Shown here: positions 15,174 to 22,889 of the stretch, in pieces | Layout of the letters: the number at the start of each line of letters is the position of its first letter | Position numbering within the stretch: position 1 is the first letter of the stretch | Assembly: GCA_031547595.1 (NCBI GenBank) | Contig: JAVBRU010000022.1 | Span: 1 to 38,437 of the forward strand | Direction of reading: 5' to 3' | Length of the DNA stretch: 38,437 nucleotides | Source: JAVBRU01 sp031547595 | Lineage (GTDB): Bacteria > Bacillota > Clostridia > Christensenellales > Aristaeellaceae | Position numbers and translations under genes: made by a program | The notes under the pieces: generated by a model | The model's database searches: none | Told to the model about the DNA's origin: nothing | Seen by the model: the letters and a program-made list of their open reading frames with translations, nothing else

Positions 15174-15197
15174 GGCAGGCACGCATGCATGCCTGCC
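15174..15197. terminator. hairpin between convergent genes
   Basis: GGCAGGCA (15174-15181) and TGCCTGCC (15190-15197) form a perfect 8-bp stem with an 8-nt loop between the plus-strand methyltransferase and the convergent minus-strand one. GTTTATTGTT follows on the plus side. It probably serves as a bidirectional stop, although the T-run is modest. Confidence 0.5.
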
Positions 15198-15224
15198 GCA
15201 GTTTATTGTTCACGCCGCAAAGTG

Positions 15225-16001
15225 TTATTCCGGTTTCACTGCACGGGTGGCGATAAACTCCGGATAATATTCGCCAATGCCGGGGCCGGGGCAGCTGTCC
15301 TCATACAGATCGGTCAGCTGGAAGCCTGCCTTCAGCTGCCCGCCAATCTGCTCTTCCAGCGTATGGGAAAACTGTACGCTGCCGTCCAGCGCGATGCTTT
15401 TCTGGTACAGTGCCGGATCTTTCAGCGGGTTATAGGGCAGCTTATTGACGATCTTGAGGGAGTCTTCTTCGTCAAACAAGAAATTGATGCCGTTATCAAA
15501 CCCTGCCAGCAGCACTCCGCCGGGCTTGAGCACCCGGAAACACTCGTCCCATATATGCTGCACATCTTCCACATAGCAATTGGATACGGGGTGAAAGATC
15601 AGCTCAAAAGTATTGTCCTCAAAGGGCAGGTGGCGCGTCATATCGGCCTTCACAATGTTGATATCATAGCCCTCGCGCTGGGCGACCATGCGCTCGCTGT
15701 CCAATTGATTGTCGCAATAGTCCAGCACCGTACAGGTGGCGCCAAGCGACGCAAAGATGGGCATCTGCTGCCCGCCACCGCTGGCCAGCCCCAAAAGCCG
15801 GGTGCCCTTCAGCCTTTGATGGTAATAGTGTGGCCTGAACCAGCTGCGCGGCACAGGCTTTTGCGGGGTGAGCACCACCTGCCAATCGCCCTGGGTGGCC
15901 TTCACATAGGCTTCGTGCGTGATGGGGACGCCCCACTCCCAGCCGTTTTCAATCCATTTGGACAGTGCTTCGGCGTTGATGTCGGTATATTTTTTGTCCA
16001 T
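15225..16001 (-). CDS. class I SAM-dependent methyltransferase
   Basis: A 258-residue methyltransferase: motif I LLGLASGGGQQMPIFA, motif II CTVLDYCDNQLDSE, motif III-like IVKADMTRHLPFEDNTFELIFHPVSNCYV, and the post-motif RVLKPGGVLLAGFDNG. The N-terminal 60 residues (KWIENGWEWGVPITHE) resemble a family of Firmicutes methyltransferases of unknown acceptor. GGGAGGA lies 7 nt before the ATG. It is the last gene of a minus-strand operon: GNAT, HAD phosphatase, methyltransferase, with gaps of 29 and 15 nt. Confidence 0.88.
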   Translation of the reverse strand: MDKKYTDINAEALSKWIENGWEWGVPITHEAYVKATQGDWQVVLTPQKPVPRSWFRPHYYHQRLKGTRLLGLASGGGQQMPIFASLGATCTVLDYCDNQLDSERMVAQREGYDINIVKADMTRHLPFEDNTFELIFHPVSNCYVEDVQHIWDECFRVLKPGGVLLAGFDNGINFLFDEEDSLKIVNKLPYNPLKDPALYQKSIALDGSVQFSHTLEEQIGGQLKAGFQLTDLYEDSCPGPGIGEYYPEFIATRAVKPE

Positions 16002-16016
16002 CGGCTTGTCCTCCCG

Positions 16017-16790
16017 TTAAAATATATTTTCTTCCAGCCATGTGGCTACGCCATCACGGTCGTTGAGGTCACAAACGCCATCGGCTGCCGCCTTCACCGC
16101 ACCAATGGCGTTGCCCATAGCGATACCAAAGCCGCAGCCTTCAATCATGTCGATGTCGTTATAGTCATCGCCAAACGCTGCAGCTTGGGCAATATCCAGC
16201 CCAAAGAACCGGGCAGCGGCACGAACGCCATTCATTTTGCTCGCATCCCTGTGTGCAAAACGGTACCATTGCCCATCCGAAAACTTCATCATGCCACACT
16301 CGGGATATTCCATTGCAAGCTTTTCGGCCAAGTCCGCCGCTTTCAGTTCCGCCGTGATTTTGTATGTAGTCAAGCCCAACGGTATCTCAAAATCATAGTG
16401 AATGGCATGGGCGTAATCCGGCGAATTCGGCTCACCCCACGTTGCATAGTAGCCTTTTTCCGTTTCTACGCTCACAGAGATCAAATCTCTGCTGCGCATC
16501 ACGGTAGCGACAATATCGTTGGATGCTTCGGCAGACAGCATACACTGATGCACGGCGGTTTCCCCCTGACGTACCAGCGCACCGCCGTTGGAGATAATCA
16601 GATCGGGCTGCAAGATGTCCGTATAACGCTTAGCAGCAGTTTCGGAGCGTGCGGTAGCCACAGCAATCCTGATCCCTTTTTCTCTGCAACGCGCTAAGAC
16701 GTCTTTTGTGTGGGGAGAAATGGACTTATCACTGCGAAGTATCGTCCCATCCAGATCCAGAAAAACAATGCTTACTTCTTTTCTCTGCAT
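16017..16790 (-). CDS. HAD-superfamily (Cof-type) phosphatase
   Basis: A 257-residue Cof-type hydrolase. Motif I is FLDLDGTIL (nucleophile and acid Asp), motif II is AVATARS, the C2B cap lies in the middle, and motif IV is AFGDDYNDIDMIEGCGFGIAMGNA. Motif III Lys is probably in the DASKMNG segment. It dephosphorylates small phosphometabolites such as sugar or flavin phosphates; the substrate is unknown. The ATG at 16790 has GGGAGG 5 nt upstream, whereas the open frame begins 24 nt earlier without a ribosome site. Confidence 0.9.
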   Translation of the reverse strand: MQRKEVSIVFLDLDGTILRSDKSISPHTKDVLARCREKGIRIAVATARSETAAKRYTDILQPDLIISNGGALVRQGETAVHQCMLSAEASNDIVATVMRSRDLISVSVETEKGYYATWGEPNSPDYAHAIHYDFEIPLGLTTYKITAELKAADLAEKLAMEYPECGMMKFSDGQWYRFAHRDASKMNGVRAAARFFGLDIAQAAAFGDDYNDIDMIEGCGFGIAMGNAIGAVKAAADGVCDLNDRDGVATWLEENIF

Positions 16791-16819
16791 TTCGGCCTCC
16801 CTGTTGCCAGGCACTACGC

Positions 16820-17263
16820 TTAAAGGCTTCTTTTGAGGTATATTTTATCTTTCAACTGAACACCGTTTTCAAAAATCGGTTTGTCGTAATGCTCTACAAT
16901 ATAATTTTCGATTCGGTGAGAAAAGACGAAACCGCTGTGCTCATAAAACGGAATGGTGAGCGGGCTGTCACCCGTGCCCACATACATGGTTGTACCAATG
17001 CCCTGGTACGCATCGCATACATGGTTGATCAGAAAACGCCCGTATCCCTGGTGCTGATACTGCTCATAGGTGGCCAGGTTCTGTATCTCAAAATTGCCGC
17101 CGCCCTCGTCTGTGACCACACAAATGCTTTTTAGGCCGCCATCGTACAGGGCAAACAGCGTGCCCCGTTCCAGATACCGGTCGATCATATCTTCTTGCTC
17201 GTCAGCCAGCAGCAGTAAATCCAAAAAGGCTTTCTTGTCGTTTTCGATGATTTTGACAGTCAT
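16820..17263 (-). CDS. GNAT-family N-acetyltransferase
   Basis: A 147-residue acetyltransferase starting MTVKIIENDKKAFLDLL. The acetyl-CoA loop is YQHQGYGRFLINHV, preceded by the strand NFEIQNLATYEQ, and the C-terminal part FYEHSGFVFSHRIENYI is typical. The acceptor is unknown. Start ATG 17263 has GAGAGGA 6 nt upstream; a longer open frame to 17353 would run through the promoter and terminator and is rejected. It is the first gene of the minus-strand operon driven from 17331-17303. Confidence 0.87.
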   Translation of the reverse strand: MTVKIIENDKKAFLDLLLLADEQEDMIDRYLERGTLFALYDGGLKSICVVTDEGGGNFEIQNLATYEQYQHQGYGRFLINHVCDAYQGIGTTMYVGTGDSPLTIPFYEHSGFVFSHRIENYIVEHYDKPIFENGVQLKDKIYLKRSL

Positions 17264-17302
17264 GGAGGTTCCTCTCTTGTCCGGCGCAAAATACCTGCTA
17301 CG

Positions 17303-17331
17303 ATTATAACAAAAAGACGCCCTAAAAGCAA
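17303..17331 (-). promoter_or_regulatory. promoter of the GNAT/HAD/methyltransferase operon
   Basis: On the minus strand, TTGCTT (17331-17326), a 17-bp spacer and TATAAT (17308-17303) lie 40 nt before the ATG. The -35 and spacer are inside the terminator stem of the upstream gene (17350-17311). Confidence 0.75.
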
Positions 17332-17350
17332 ACCTGGCTTTTACGGCGTC
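17311..17350 (-). terminator. terminator of the diguanylate cyclase gene
   Basis: Reading the minus strand, GACGCC then TAAAAGC pair with GCTTTTA then GGCGTC across a 7-nt loop (one mismatched pair between the two blocks), followed by TTTTT. It starts 22 nt after the cyclase stop and shares sequence with the next promoter. Confidence 0.85.
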
Positions 17351-17371
17351 CAAAAAAATTTTCAGCGTCCG

Positions 17372-18766
17372 TTATTCCGAATACATCGCAACCTGGTTGC
17401 GCCCGGCGTCCTTGGCCTGATACATGGCCTTATCGGCGCGGCCAATCGCTTTTTCCAGGTTTTTGTCCTCATCCACTTTGGCTACGCCAAAGCTGGCGGT
17501 TATAGCAATTGCCCCGGCCTTGGTAGCAAAGGGTTCTTTCACAATCAGCTGATTCAAACGCCAGGCCAGGCTATGGCCCTGACCTGGGGTGGCATCGGGC
17601 AGGTAAAGGATAAACTCTTCCCCGCCATAGCGTGCGAATACGTCGTCGCTGCGCAGGCCCTTGCGCACCCGCTCGGAAACACCAATCAGCACTTCATCGC
17701 CCACGGCGTGGCCGTGCGTATCGTTGACCTGCTTGAAATGATCCAGATCAAACAGTACGATGCAGCCCTGTTGCCGCTGTGCTACCTGCTCTGTAGCGTT
17801 TTCCATAAAGTAACGGCGGGTGTAAATATCGGTCAGGTCGTCATGCTGCGCGATTTTTTCGATCTTGGTTTTCATCCGGCGCAGTTCGGCATTATTTTGC
17901 ATCACAAATGCCACCAGCAGGCTGACCAGCAGCCCCGCTGCAATCAGCAGCCAGGTCTCAAAATACTGATACCACATACGCACGGGTGCCACCCTGAAAT
18001 ACCACGTTGCGTTGAGGATTTGCACTTCTTTTTGAACAAAACGGGCATTTCTATTATATTCCATTTCGCCGTTGGCGATCACCTGCTGCTGCCCGTCATC
18101 GGGGCTGTAACGCCAGATTTCGTAGGCATAGCCTTGGGGAGCCAATAGTTCCAGGCCCACCGCGTCCAGCGCACCCGGGTATTTAAGCGTCACGGACACC
18201 AGCCCCCAGAACAGATTCTGCCCGTCCGGCCCTTCGATGTATACCGGCAAACGCCCCACCAGCGCTTGGCCGCCCTGGATCAGGGTGAACGGCCCGCCAA
18301 ACACCAATTGCCCCAGTTCTTTGGCCAGCATAGCCTCGTTGTTGCCCTGGCCTTCTGAGAAAAAGTCCAGGCCGATTACCGCTTCGTTGCCCTTGAGCGG
18401 GTATACATTGCTCACCACGCCGCCCGGCGCAATCAGCACGTTGGCGATCGCGGGATCATCACAAATGGTGGCGGCTACGCGCTCAAAATTTTCCATCTCA
18501 CCATTGCCCTGCACCACCAGCGCGGCCAGCGCCTCGGTTTTATATAGCAGGCGAGAGATGACCTCGCTGATGCGTACGCTTTTTTCCATGATAAGCTGTT
18601 CCATTTCCAGCTTTTCTACATCATTGCGGTTGATAATTGTAACAACCACCAGCACCGTGCATAACACCAGGCAGCAAATAAAAGAAACTATCGTTTGGAA
18701 TGATAATGTGTTGCGCCGTTTGGGCGGGGATACAGTCATTTCTTCCAAGGTGCTCTCCTTATCCAT
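17372..18766 (-). CDS. membrane diguanylate cyclase, CHASE-like sensor plus GGDEF
   Basis: A 464-residue protein. Transmembrane helix 1 is at about 22-44 (FQTIVSFICCLVLCTVLVVVTII). The extracytoplasmic domain at 45-270 is CHASE-like (VVSNVYPLKGNEAVIGLDFF; LVGRLPVYI). Transmembrane helix 2 is at about 275-297, followed by a GGDEF domain. The active-site motif is GGEEF near residue 381, with DLDHFKQVNDTHGHAVGDEVL before it. RSDD lies five residues upstream of GGEEF, which is an intact RxxD inhibitory site. It should make cyclic di-GMP in response to an external ligand, with product feedback. ATG 18766 has a weak ribosome site, while AAGGAG precedes an in-frame TTG at 18748, so the true start may be six codons later. 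Confidence 0.9.
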   Translation of the reverse strand: MDKESTLEEMTVSPPKRRNTLSFQTIVSFICCLVLCTVLVVVTIINRNDVEKLEMEQLIMEKSVRISEVISRLLYKTEALAALVVQGNGEMENFERVAATICDDPAIANVLIAPGGVVSNVYPLKGNEAVIGLDFFSEGQGNNEAMLAKELGQLVFGGPFTLIQGGQALVGRLPVYIEGPDGQNLFWGLVSVTLKYPGALDAVGLELLAPQGYAYEIWRYSPDDGQQQVIANGEMEYNRNARFVQKEVQILNATWYFRVAPVRMWYQYFETWLLIAAGLLVSLLVAFVMQNNAELRRMKTKIEKIAQHDDLTDIYTRRYFMENATEQVAQRQQGCIVLFDLDHFKQVNDTHGHAVGDEVLIGVSERVRKGLRSDDVFARYGGEEFILYLPDATPGQGHSLAWRLNQLIVKEPFATKAGAIAITASFGVAKVDEDKNLEKAIGRADKAMYQAKDAGRNQVAMYSE

Positions 18767-18804
18767 AGGCCGCTTTCTGCGGTTTGTGGCAGCTACTTCT
18801 TCAT

Positions 18805-18832
18805 ATTATATACTTTCTTCGCCAAATAGCAA
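18805..18832 (-). promoter_or_regulatory. promoter of the diguanylate cyclase gene
   Basis: On the minus strand, TTGCTA (18832-18827), a 16-bp spacer and TATAAT (18810-18805) lie about 40 nt before the ATG at 18766. The rest of the 263-bp divergent gap to 19030 holds no gene. A TATAAG near 18920 may serve the histidine kinase. Confidence 0.6.
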
Positions 18833-19029
18833 GGTTTGTTTGTGACATCAACGTAATTTTGTAAATCATGGGAAAAAGCCCGGAAGATAGACAATCCGCG
18901 TCTTTTGTGATACACTATGTATAAGGGGTTGGCGTTTATACGCCAAAGCTCGGCGAACACGAGGGCTGTTTTTCGCAACACATTTTCACGTCGACAACTC
19001 GCAAGGCCCCTGCCAGATAGGGCACGAAT

Positions 19030-21021
19030 ATGCAAAAGAGCCGGATACAGTGTCAGCCAAAAAAGAAAATAAGGCGCGCGGGGCATCTCTACCTTGTGAT
19101 TGCAATGGGTGTGATTGCCCTTTTTGTGCTGGGTTGGCTGGTGCTGCAGCAGCGGCAGCTGCCTGTTGTGGATGCGCCAGGCGCAGTGGCGGGCGAAGTG
19201 GATCTTTCCGGGGCTGATACGCAAGCCTGCGTAATCCGCCTGCCGGACAATTGGGAGTTCTATCCGGAGCGCTTGTATACACACGAGGATTTTGCGGAGA
19301 AACGCCCGGAAGCGCCGCAGCTGTACCGGGAGGTCGCTCCTGCGTCCATGATTTCCTACGGCACCTATCGGCTGGTTTTGCATCTGCAGCCGCAGCAATA
19401 TTATTCGATTTTTGGTTTTTCCGTGAATTATGGCACATGGGTGTATGTCAATGGCCAGCTTGTTATGCAGGTTGGCATTGTGTCGGATCATGCCGACACG
19501 GCGGTGCCAAGCGCTAACCAGATGCGCTTTCCCCTGTTTTCGGGTGCGGATGGCCGGGTAGAGCTGCTTTTGCAGTATTCCAACTTTGTGCAATGCAATG
19601 GCGGCGGGCTGAACGAGCTGCTCCTGTCCACCCCGGCCAACATCACAGAATATGCCGAGATCACCAATCTGCCCACCAACCTCATCAGCTGTGGGCTGCT
19701 GGTACTTTTCCTATACTATATCCTCCATGCAGTGGTGCGTAAAAACCGCATTGCCCTGTGCATTGCGTGCTGCTGCGCGGTGTTTGCGCTGCGCGACCAA
19801 AACCTGTACATCGTGCAGCTGCTGCCGTGGGATTACGCATGGGCGCCGCATTACCGCATTACCAACCTGATTATGGGTCTGATCCCGCTGTTGATCGTGA
19901 CAATCACGCGGGAGCTTTATCCCTACCTGGTGCATCGGTGGGTGAACCGCATCTATAATGTGCTGTTTGGGGCGCTGGTGCTGTTACTGTTCCTTTTGCC
20001 CACCCAAAGCACCGCGACCGTGCGCCTGGGCTTTTACGCGCTCAGCGCCCTGTACGGCGGATGGATGCTGATTTGCGGCACTCGGCATGTTGTAAAGGGG
20101 CGGCGCTTTGCGTTTTTGGATATACTGTTTACCATTGCCATCGCACAGCTTTGGCTGGTTTCTATGGTGGAGGCCGGGCTGATTGGATCCATACCGCAGA
20201 TCACAATGCGGGGGCTGACGCCATTGTCTTCGCTGGTGTTTATATTGATTATGATGGGGATTGAGGCGCAGCAGGGGGTAAAACAGGAGCAGGCACTGGC
20301 AGAAAGCCGCTATCGCAATGCCATGTTGCTGCGGCTGAACGAGCTAAAGGAAGATTTCCTGCGTGAAATGGCGCATGAGCTGAAAACCCCGCTGGCCGTC
20401 ATCAGCGGCTATGCGCAGCTGACTGGTTGGCAGATTGCGGGGAGCAGTGTGAACGCGGAGACAAGCGAAAACCTGCAGACGATTTGCCAGGAAACCGCCC
20501 GGCTGTCCAACCTTGTGACAAGGCTATTAAGCAAGGCCGAGAACAGACAGGAAGAAATACTGTTTAGCGAAGTCTCCGTACCTGAGCTGTTTGCCCAGGC
20601 GCAGGCCGTGCTGCAACCCATGCTGGCCAGAAAGAACAACACATTGGAGGCTGCTTGCCATGATTGCGAAAAACTGTGGGCAAACCGGGACATGCTGCTG
20701 CAAGTGCTTCTCAACCTGGCGATGAACGCCAACCGGCACATGGAAAACGGCACTGTGCGCTTTATGGCAGAGCGGGACGACGAAATATCGCTGCTGATCT
20801 GCATCCGCGTGCAGGATACCGGCAGCGGAATCGCGCCCAAGGATCGACCGCGCGTGTTTGAAACGGGGTTCTCCACCGATGGCAGCAAGGGGCTGGGCTT
20901 GCCCATCTGCCGGGAGCTTGTGGAGCTGCACGGCGGAAGCATTTTAATTGAAGAAACAGACCAAACAGGTACGACCGTCCGCTTTACCATTTGGGAACGC
21001 GAGGAGGGCTTCGACAGATGA
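19030..21021 (+). CDS. 7TMR-DISM-like sensor histidine kinase
   Basis: A 663-residue membrane kinase. An N-terminal helix at about 20-40 is followed by an extracytoplasmic jelly-roll-like region (NWEFYPERLY; YGTYRLVLHLQP; VYVNGQLV) resembling 7TMR-DISM extracellular domains. Seven hydrophobic helices then run from about 215 to 415. The kinase core follows: H-box REMAHELKTPLAV with His449, N-box NLAMNANRHM, G1 VQDTGSGIAP, and G2 STDGSKGLGLPIC. Phosphate passes to the response regulator whose ATG overlaps its stop. The input is probably a carbohydrate or a soluble ligand, by analogy with the family. The ribosome site is weak (AGGG), so the start is not certain. Confidence 0.9.
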   Translation: MQKSRIQCQPKKKIRRAGHLYLVIAMGVIALFVLGWLVLQQRQLPVVDAPGAVAGEVDLSGADTQACVIRLPDNWEFYPERLYTHEDFAEKRPEAPQLYREVAPASMISYGTYRLVLHLQPQQYYSIFGFSVNYGTWVYVNGQLVMQVGIVSDHADTAVPSANQMRFPLFSGADGRVELLLQYSNFVQCNGGGLNELLLSTPANITEYAEITNLPTNLISCGLLVLFLYYILHAVVRKNRIALCIACCCAVFALRDQNLYIVQLLPWDYAWAPHYRITNLIMGLIPLLIVTITRELYPYLVHRWVNRIYNVLFGALVLLLFLLPTQSTATVRLGFYALSALYGGWMLICGTRHVVKGRRFAFLDILFTIAIAQLWLVSMVEAGLIGSIPQITMRGLTPLSSLVFILIMMGIEAQQGVKQEQALAESRYRNAMLLRLNELKEDFLREMAHELKTPLAVISGYAQLTGWQIAGSSVNAETSENLQTICQETARLSNLVTRLLSKAENRQEEILFSEVSVPELFAQAQAVLQPMLARKNNTLEAACHDCEKLWANRDMLLQVLLNLAMNANRHMENGTVRFMAERDDEISLLICIRVQDTGSGIAPKDRPRVFETGFSTDGSKGLGLPICRELVELHGGSILIEETDQTGTTVRFTIWEREEGFDR

Positions 21022-21689
21022 AGGATGCCGTGATTCTGCTGGTGGAGGACAACCCACACATCATGAAGATCAACACCGCCGCGCTGCACATGAGGGGCTA
21101 TGAAGTGCTGTGCGCACAGGATTGCAGACGCGCGCGGGAGCTGCTTTTGGCCAACCGGGTCAGCCTGATTGTGATGGACATCCTGCTGCCCGATGGCAAC
21201 GGGCTGCGCCTGTGGGAGGAGCTGCGCGGCGAGCATTTGATCCCCATTTTATTTCTCAGTGCGCTGGGCCGTAATGAGGATATCATTGCGGGGCTGCGTA
21301 TCGGCGATGATTATTTGACAAAGCCCTATGATCTGGAGGTGCTGATCGCCAGGATCGAGGCGCGGCTGCGCACGGTAGATACGGCCATGCGCTTTGTGTC
21401 GCTGGGCGCATTGAAGCTGGATATATTGTCTTGCACGGCGTATTTAAATCACGAGGAAATCCGGCTGACCAAAAAGGAGTTTGCAGTATTGCATCTGTTG
21501 TTGCGCAATGCCGATCACATGGTCAGCCGGGAGCAGCTGTACCGCGAGGTATGGGGCGATGCGACCCATGCGGATGGCAATGCGCTGTGGACCGTGCTCT
21601 CGCGCCTCAAGCAAAAGCTGCGCTCAGACGAGACGGGGCTGTCCATCCTGTCTGTACGCGGAAGGGGATATATGCTGGAACAGCTGTGA
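21018..21689 (+). CDS. OmpR-family response regulator
   Basis: A 223-residue regulator. The receiver at 1-115 has the acidic pocket VEDN, phospho-acceptor Asp54 (VMDILLPDGNG), the switch LSALG and Lys in LTKPYD. The OmpR winged helix at about 130-223 includes LTKKEFAVLHLLLRN, VSREQLYREVWG and the terminal wing VRGRGYML. It overlaps the kinase gene by ATGA and has GAGGAGGG upstream. Its targets are unknown; the polysaccharide/peptide block directly downstream, preceded by three palindromes, is a reasonable candidate. Confidence 0.93.
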   Translation: MKDAVILLVEDNPHIMKINTAALHMRGYEVLCAQDCRRARELLLANRVSLIVMDILLPDGNGLRLWEELRGEHLIPILFLSALGRNEDIIAGLRIGDDYLTKPYDLEVLIARIEARLRTVDTAMRFVSLGALKLDILSCTAYLNHEEIRLTKKEFAVLHLLLRNADHMVSREQLYREVWGDATHADGNALWTVLSRLKQKLRSDETGLSILSVRGRGYMLEQL

Positions 21690-21692
21690 AAT

Positions 21693-21775
21693 CTTGCATC
21701 TTCATGCAATAAAGAGCCTGAAAGCTTGCAATTATGCAAGATAAATAGGCTCTTTTTTGCTTGCATTTTTGCAAG
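21693..21775. promoter_or_regulatory. three CTTGCA-N4-TGCAAG-type palindromes
   Basis: Near-identical palindromes lie at 21694-21709 (TTGCAT-cttc-ATGCAA), 21725-21740 (CTTGCA-atta-TGCAAG) and 21760-21775 (CTTGCA-tttt-TGCAAG). Their centres are 31 and 35 bp apart, about three helical turns, which would place bound dimers on one face. They lie between the response regulator and the large downstream block; the middle one is inside the terminator loop. They are probably operators of one regulator, though an RNA role is possible. Confidence 0.6.
21711..21758 (+). terminator. terminator after the two-component system
   Basis: AAAGAGCCT (21711-21719) pairs perfectly with AGGCTCTTT (21747-21755), followed by TTT. 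The 27-nt loop contains its own hairpin CTTGCA-atta-TGCAAG. It separates the response regulator from the downstream block. Confidence 0.8.
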
Positions 21776-21783
21776 TTTCAAAA

Positions 21784-21813
21784 TTGGCTGGGTTTGTAGT
21801 GCTATCCTGTTAT
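21784..21813 (+). promoter_or_regulatory. candidate promoter of the polysaccharide/peptide block
   Basis: TTGGCT (21784-21789), an 18-bp spacer and TGTTAT (21808-21813) lie 8 bp after the third palindrome and 44 nt before the LCP gene. The -10 is poor, consistent with a need for an activator. Confidence 0.4.
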
Positions 21814-21857
21814 TATGGCTAGGTCTATGAGGATGCAAAGCCGGACGGAGGAAATGC

Positions 21858-22871
21858 ATGCGGACATACGGGCGGGACGGTTTTGCAAAGCTGAAAGGTA
21901 TTAGTGGCTTTGGGTTCATCCTGCTGTATGTGCTGATCCTGCTGGGCATCTATTTTGTGGGCACCAGGCTGGACAAAAAGGAATCCACAGTGATTTATGG
22001 CAGCCTGGACGGGCGCTATCAATCCGCCATTACGCTGGAGCTGGGCGGTCAAACCCTTCATTACCGGGAAAACGAGATTGTCAATTACCTGCTGATTGGC
22101 GTGGATAAACCGTTGGTTTTGCCAAATGGCAGCGTGACATTCCTCAGCGGCCAGGGGGATTTCCTGCTGGTAATCAGTGTCGACCGCAGAAACAGGACGG
22201 TTACGCCGCTGATGATTGACCGCGATACAATCACCGATGTGCAGGTATATGGCGTGTTTGGCGACCCGGCGGGCACCCGCAGGATGCAAATCTGCCTGGC
22301 GCAGGCATTTCGCGGCAAAAGCACATCGGGCAGCGTCAACACGGCGCAGGCGGTCAGCGGCCTTTTGCAGGGCATCAAAATTGACCGCTGGATGGTGGTG
22401 GATACCGAGGGGATTGCGCTGCTCAATGATGCGCTGGGCGGCGTGACAGTCACCTTGCAGGATGATCTGACCGCGCTCGATCCGGCACTCAAAAAGGGCG
22501 AAAGCATCCGGCTGCAAGGCAAGCAGGCCGAGTATTTTGTCCGTGGCAGAATGAGCGTGGCGGATGGCACCAACAGCTCGCGTATGGAGCGGCAAAAGCA
22601 GTATCTGGACGCGCTGCTTGGCCAGTTGATTAATACGCTGAAAAGCGACACACAGGGCGTGAACAAGGTGCTCAAAGCGCTCAGCGGGCATTTTATGCCA
22701 AGCTATGACATCAACGTATTGATCAACGATATCAATGCGTATGGCGTGTATGCCTGGCAGGATATGCGCAGGCTTGCGGGCAACCATCAGGCCGGGGAAG
22801 ACGGATTTGTGGAGTTTATTCCCGATGAGGGTGCGCTGAAAGCCCTCGTTGCGGAGATTTGGTTTAAGTAG
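21858..22871 (+). CDS. LytR-CpsA-Psr (LCP) family protein
   Basis: A 337-residue type II membrane protein: one helix at about 17-40, then an extracytoplasmic LCP domain. Diagnostic stretches are NYLLIGVDK, FLLVISVDRRNRTVTPLMIDRDT, a central VNTAQAVSGLLQGIKIDRWMVV, and DGTNSSRMERQKQYL, which carries the conserved D..R..RQ cluster that binds the polyprenyl pyrophosphate. LCP enzymes transfer anionic or capsular polymers from a lipid carrier to peptidoglycan. ATG 21858 follows GGAGG. It opens the long colinear block reaching 34883, in keeping with a cell-wall-attached polymer. Confidence 0.85.
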   Translation: MRTYGRDGFAKLKGISGFGFILLYVLILLGIYFVGTRLDKKESTVIYGSLDGRYQSAITLELGGQTLHYRENEIVNYLLIGVDKPLVLPNGSVTFLSGQGDFLLVISVDRRNRTVTPLMIDRDTITDVQVYGVFGDPAGTRRMQICLAQAFRGKSTSGSVNTAQAVSGLLQGIKIDRWMVVDTEGIALLNDALGGVTVTLQDDLTALDPALKKGESIRLQGKQAEYFVRGRMSVADGTNSSRMERQKQYLDALLGQLINTLKSDTQGVNKVLKALSGHFMPSYDINVLINDINAYGVYAWQDMRRLAGNHQAGEDGFVEFIPDEGALKALVAEIWFK

Positions 22872-22889
22872 AGCAAAGGAGGAAGCGCT

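Noticed and set aside
15189..16697. 502-residue plus-strand open frame
   Set aside because: It is antisense to the methyltransferase and HAD phosphatase genes, which carry full family motifs and ribosome sites. Its composition is that of a shadow frame and no ribosome site is present.
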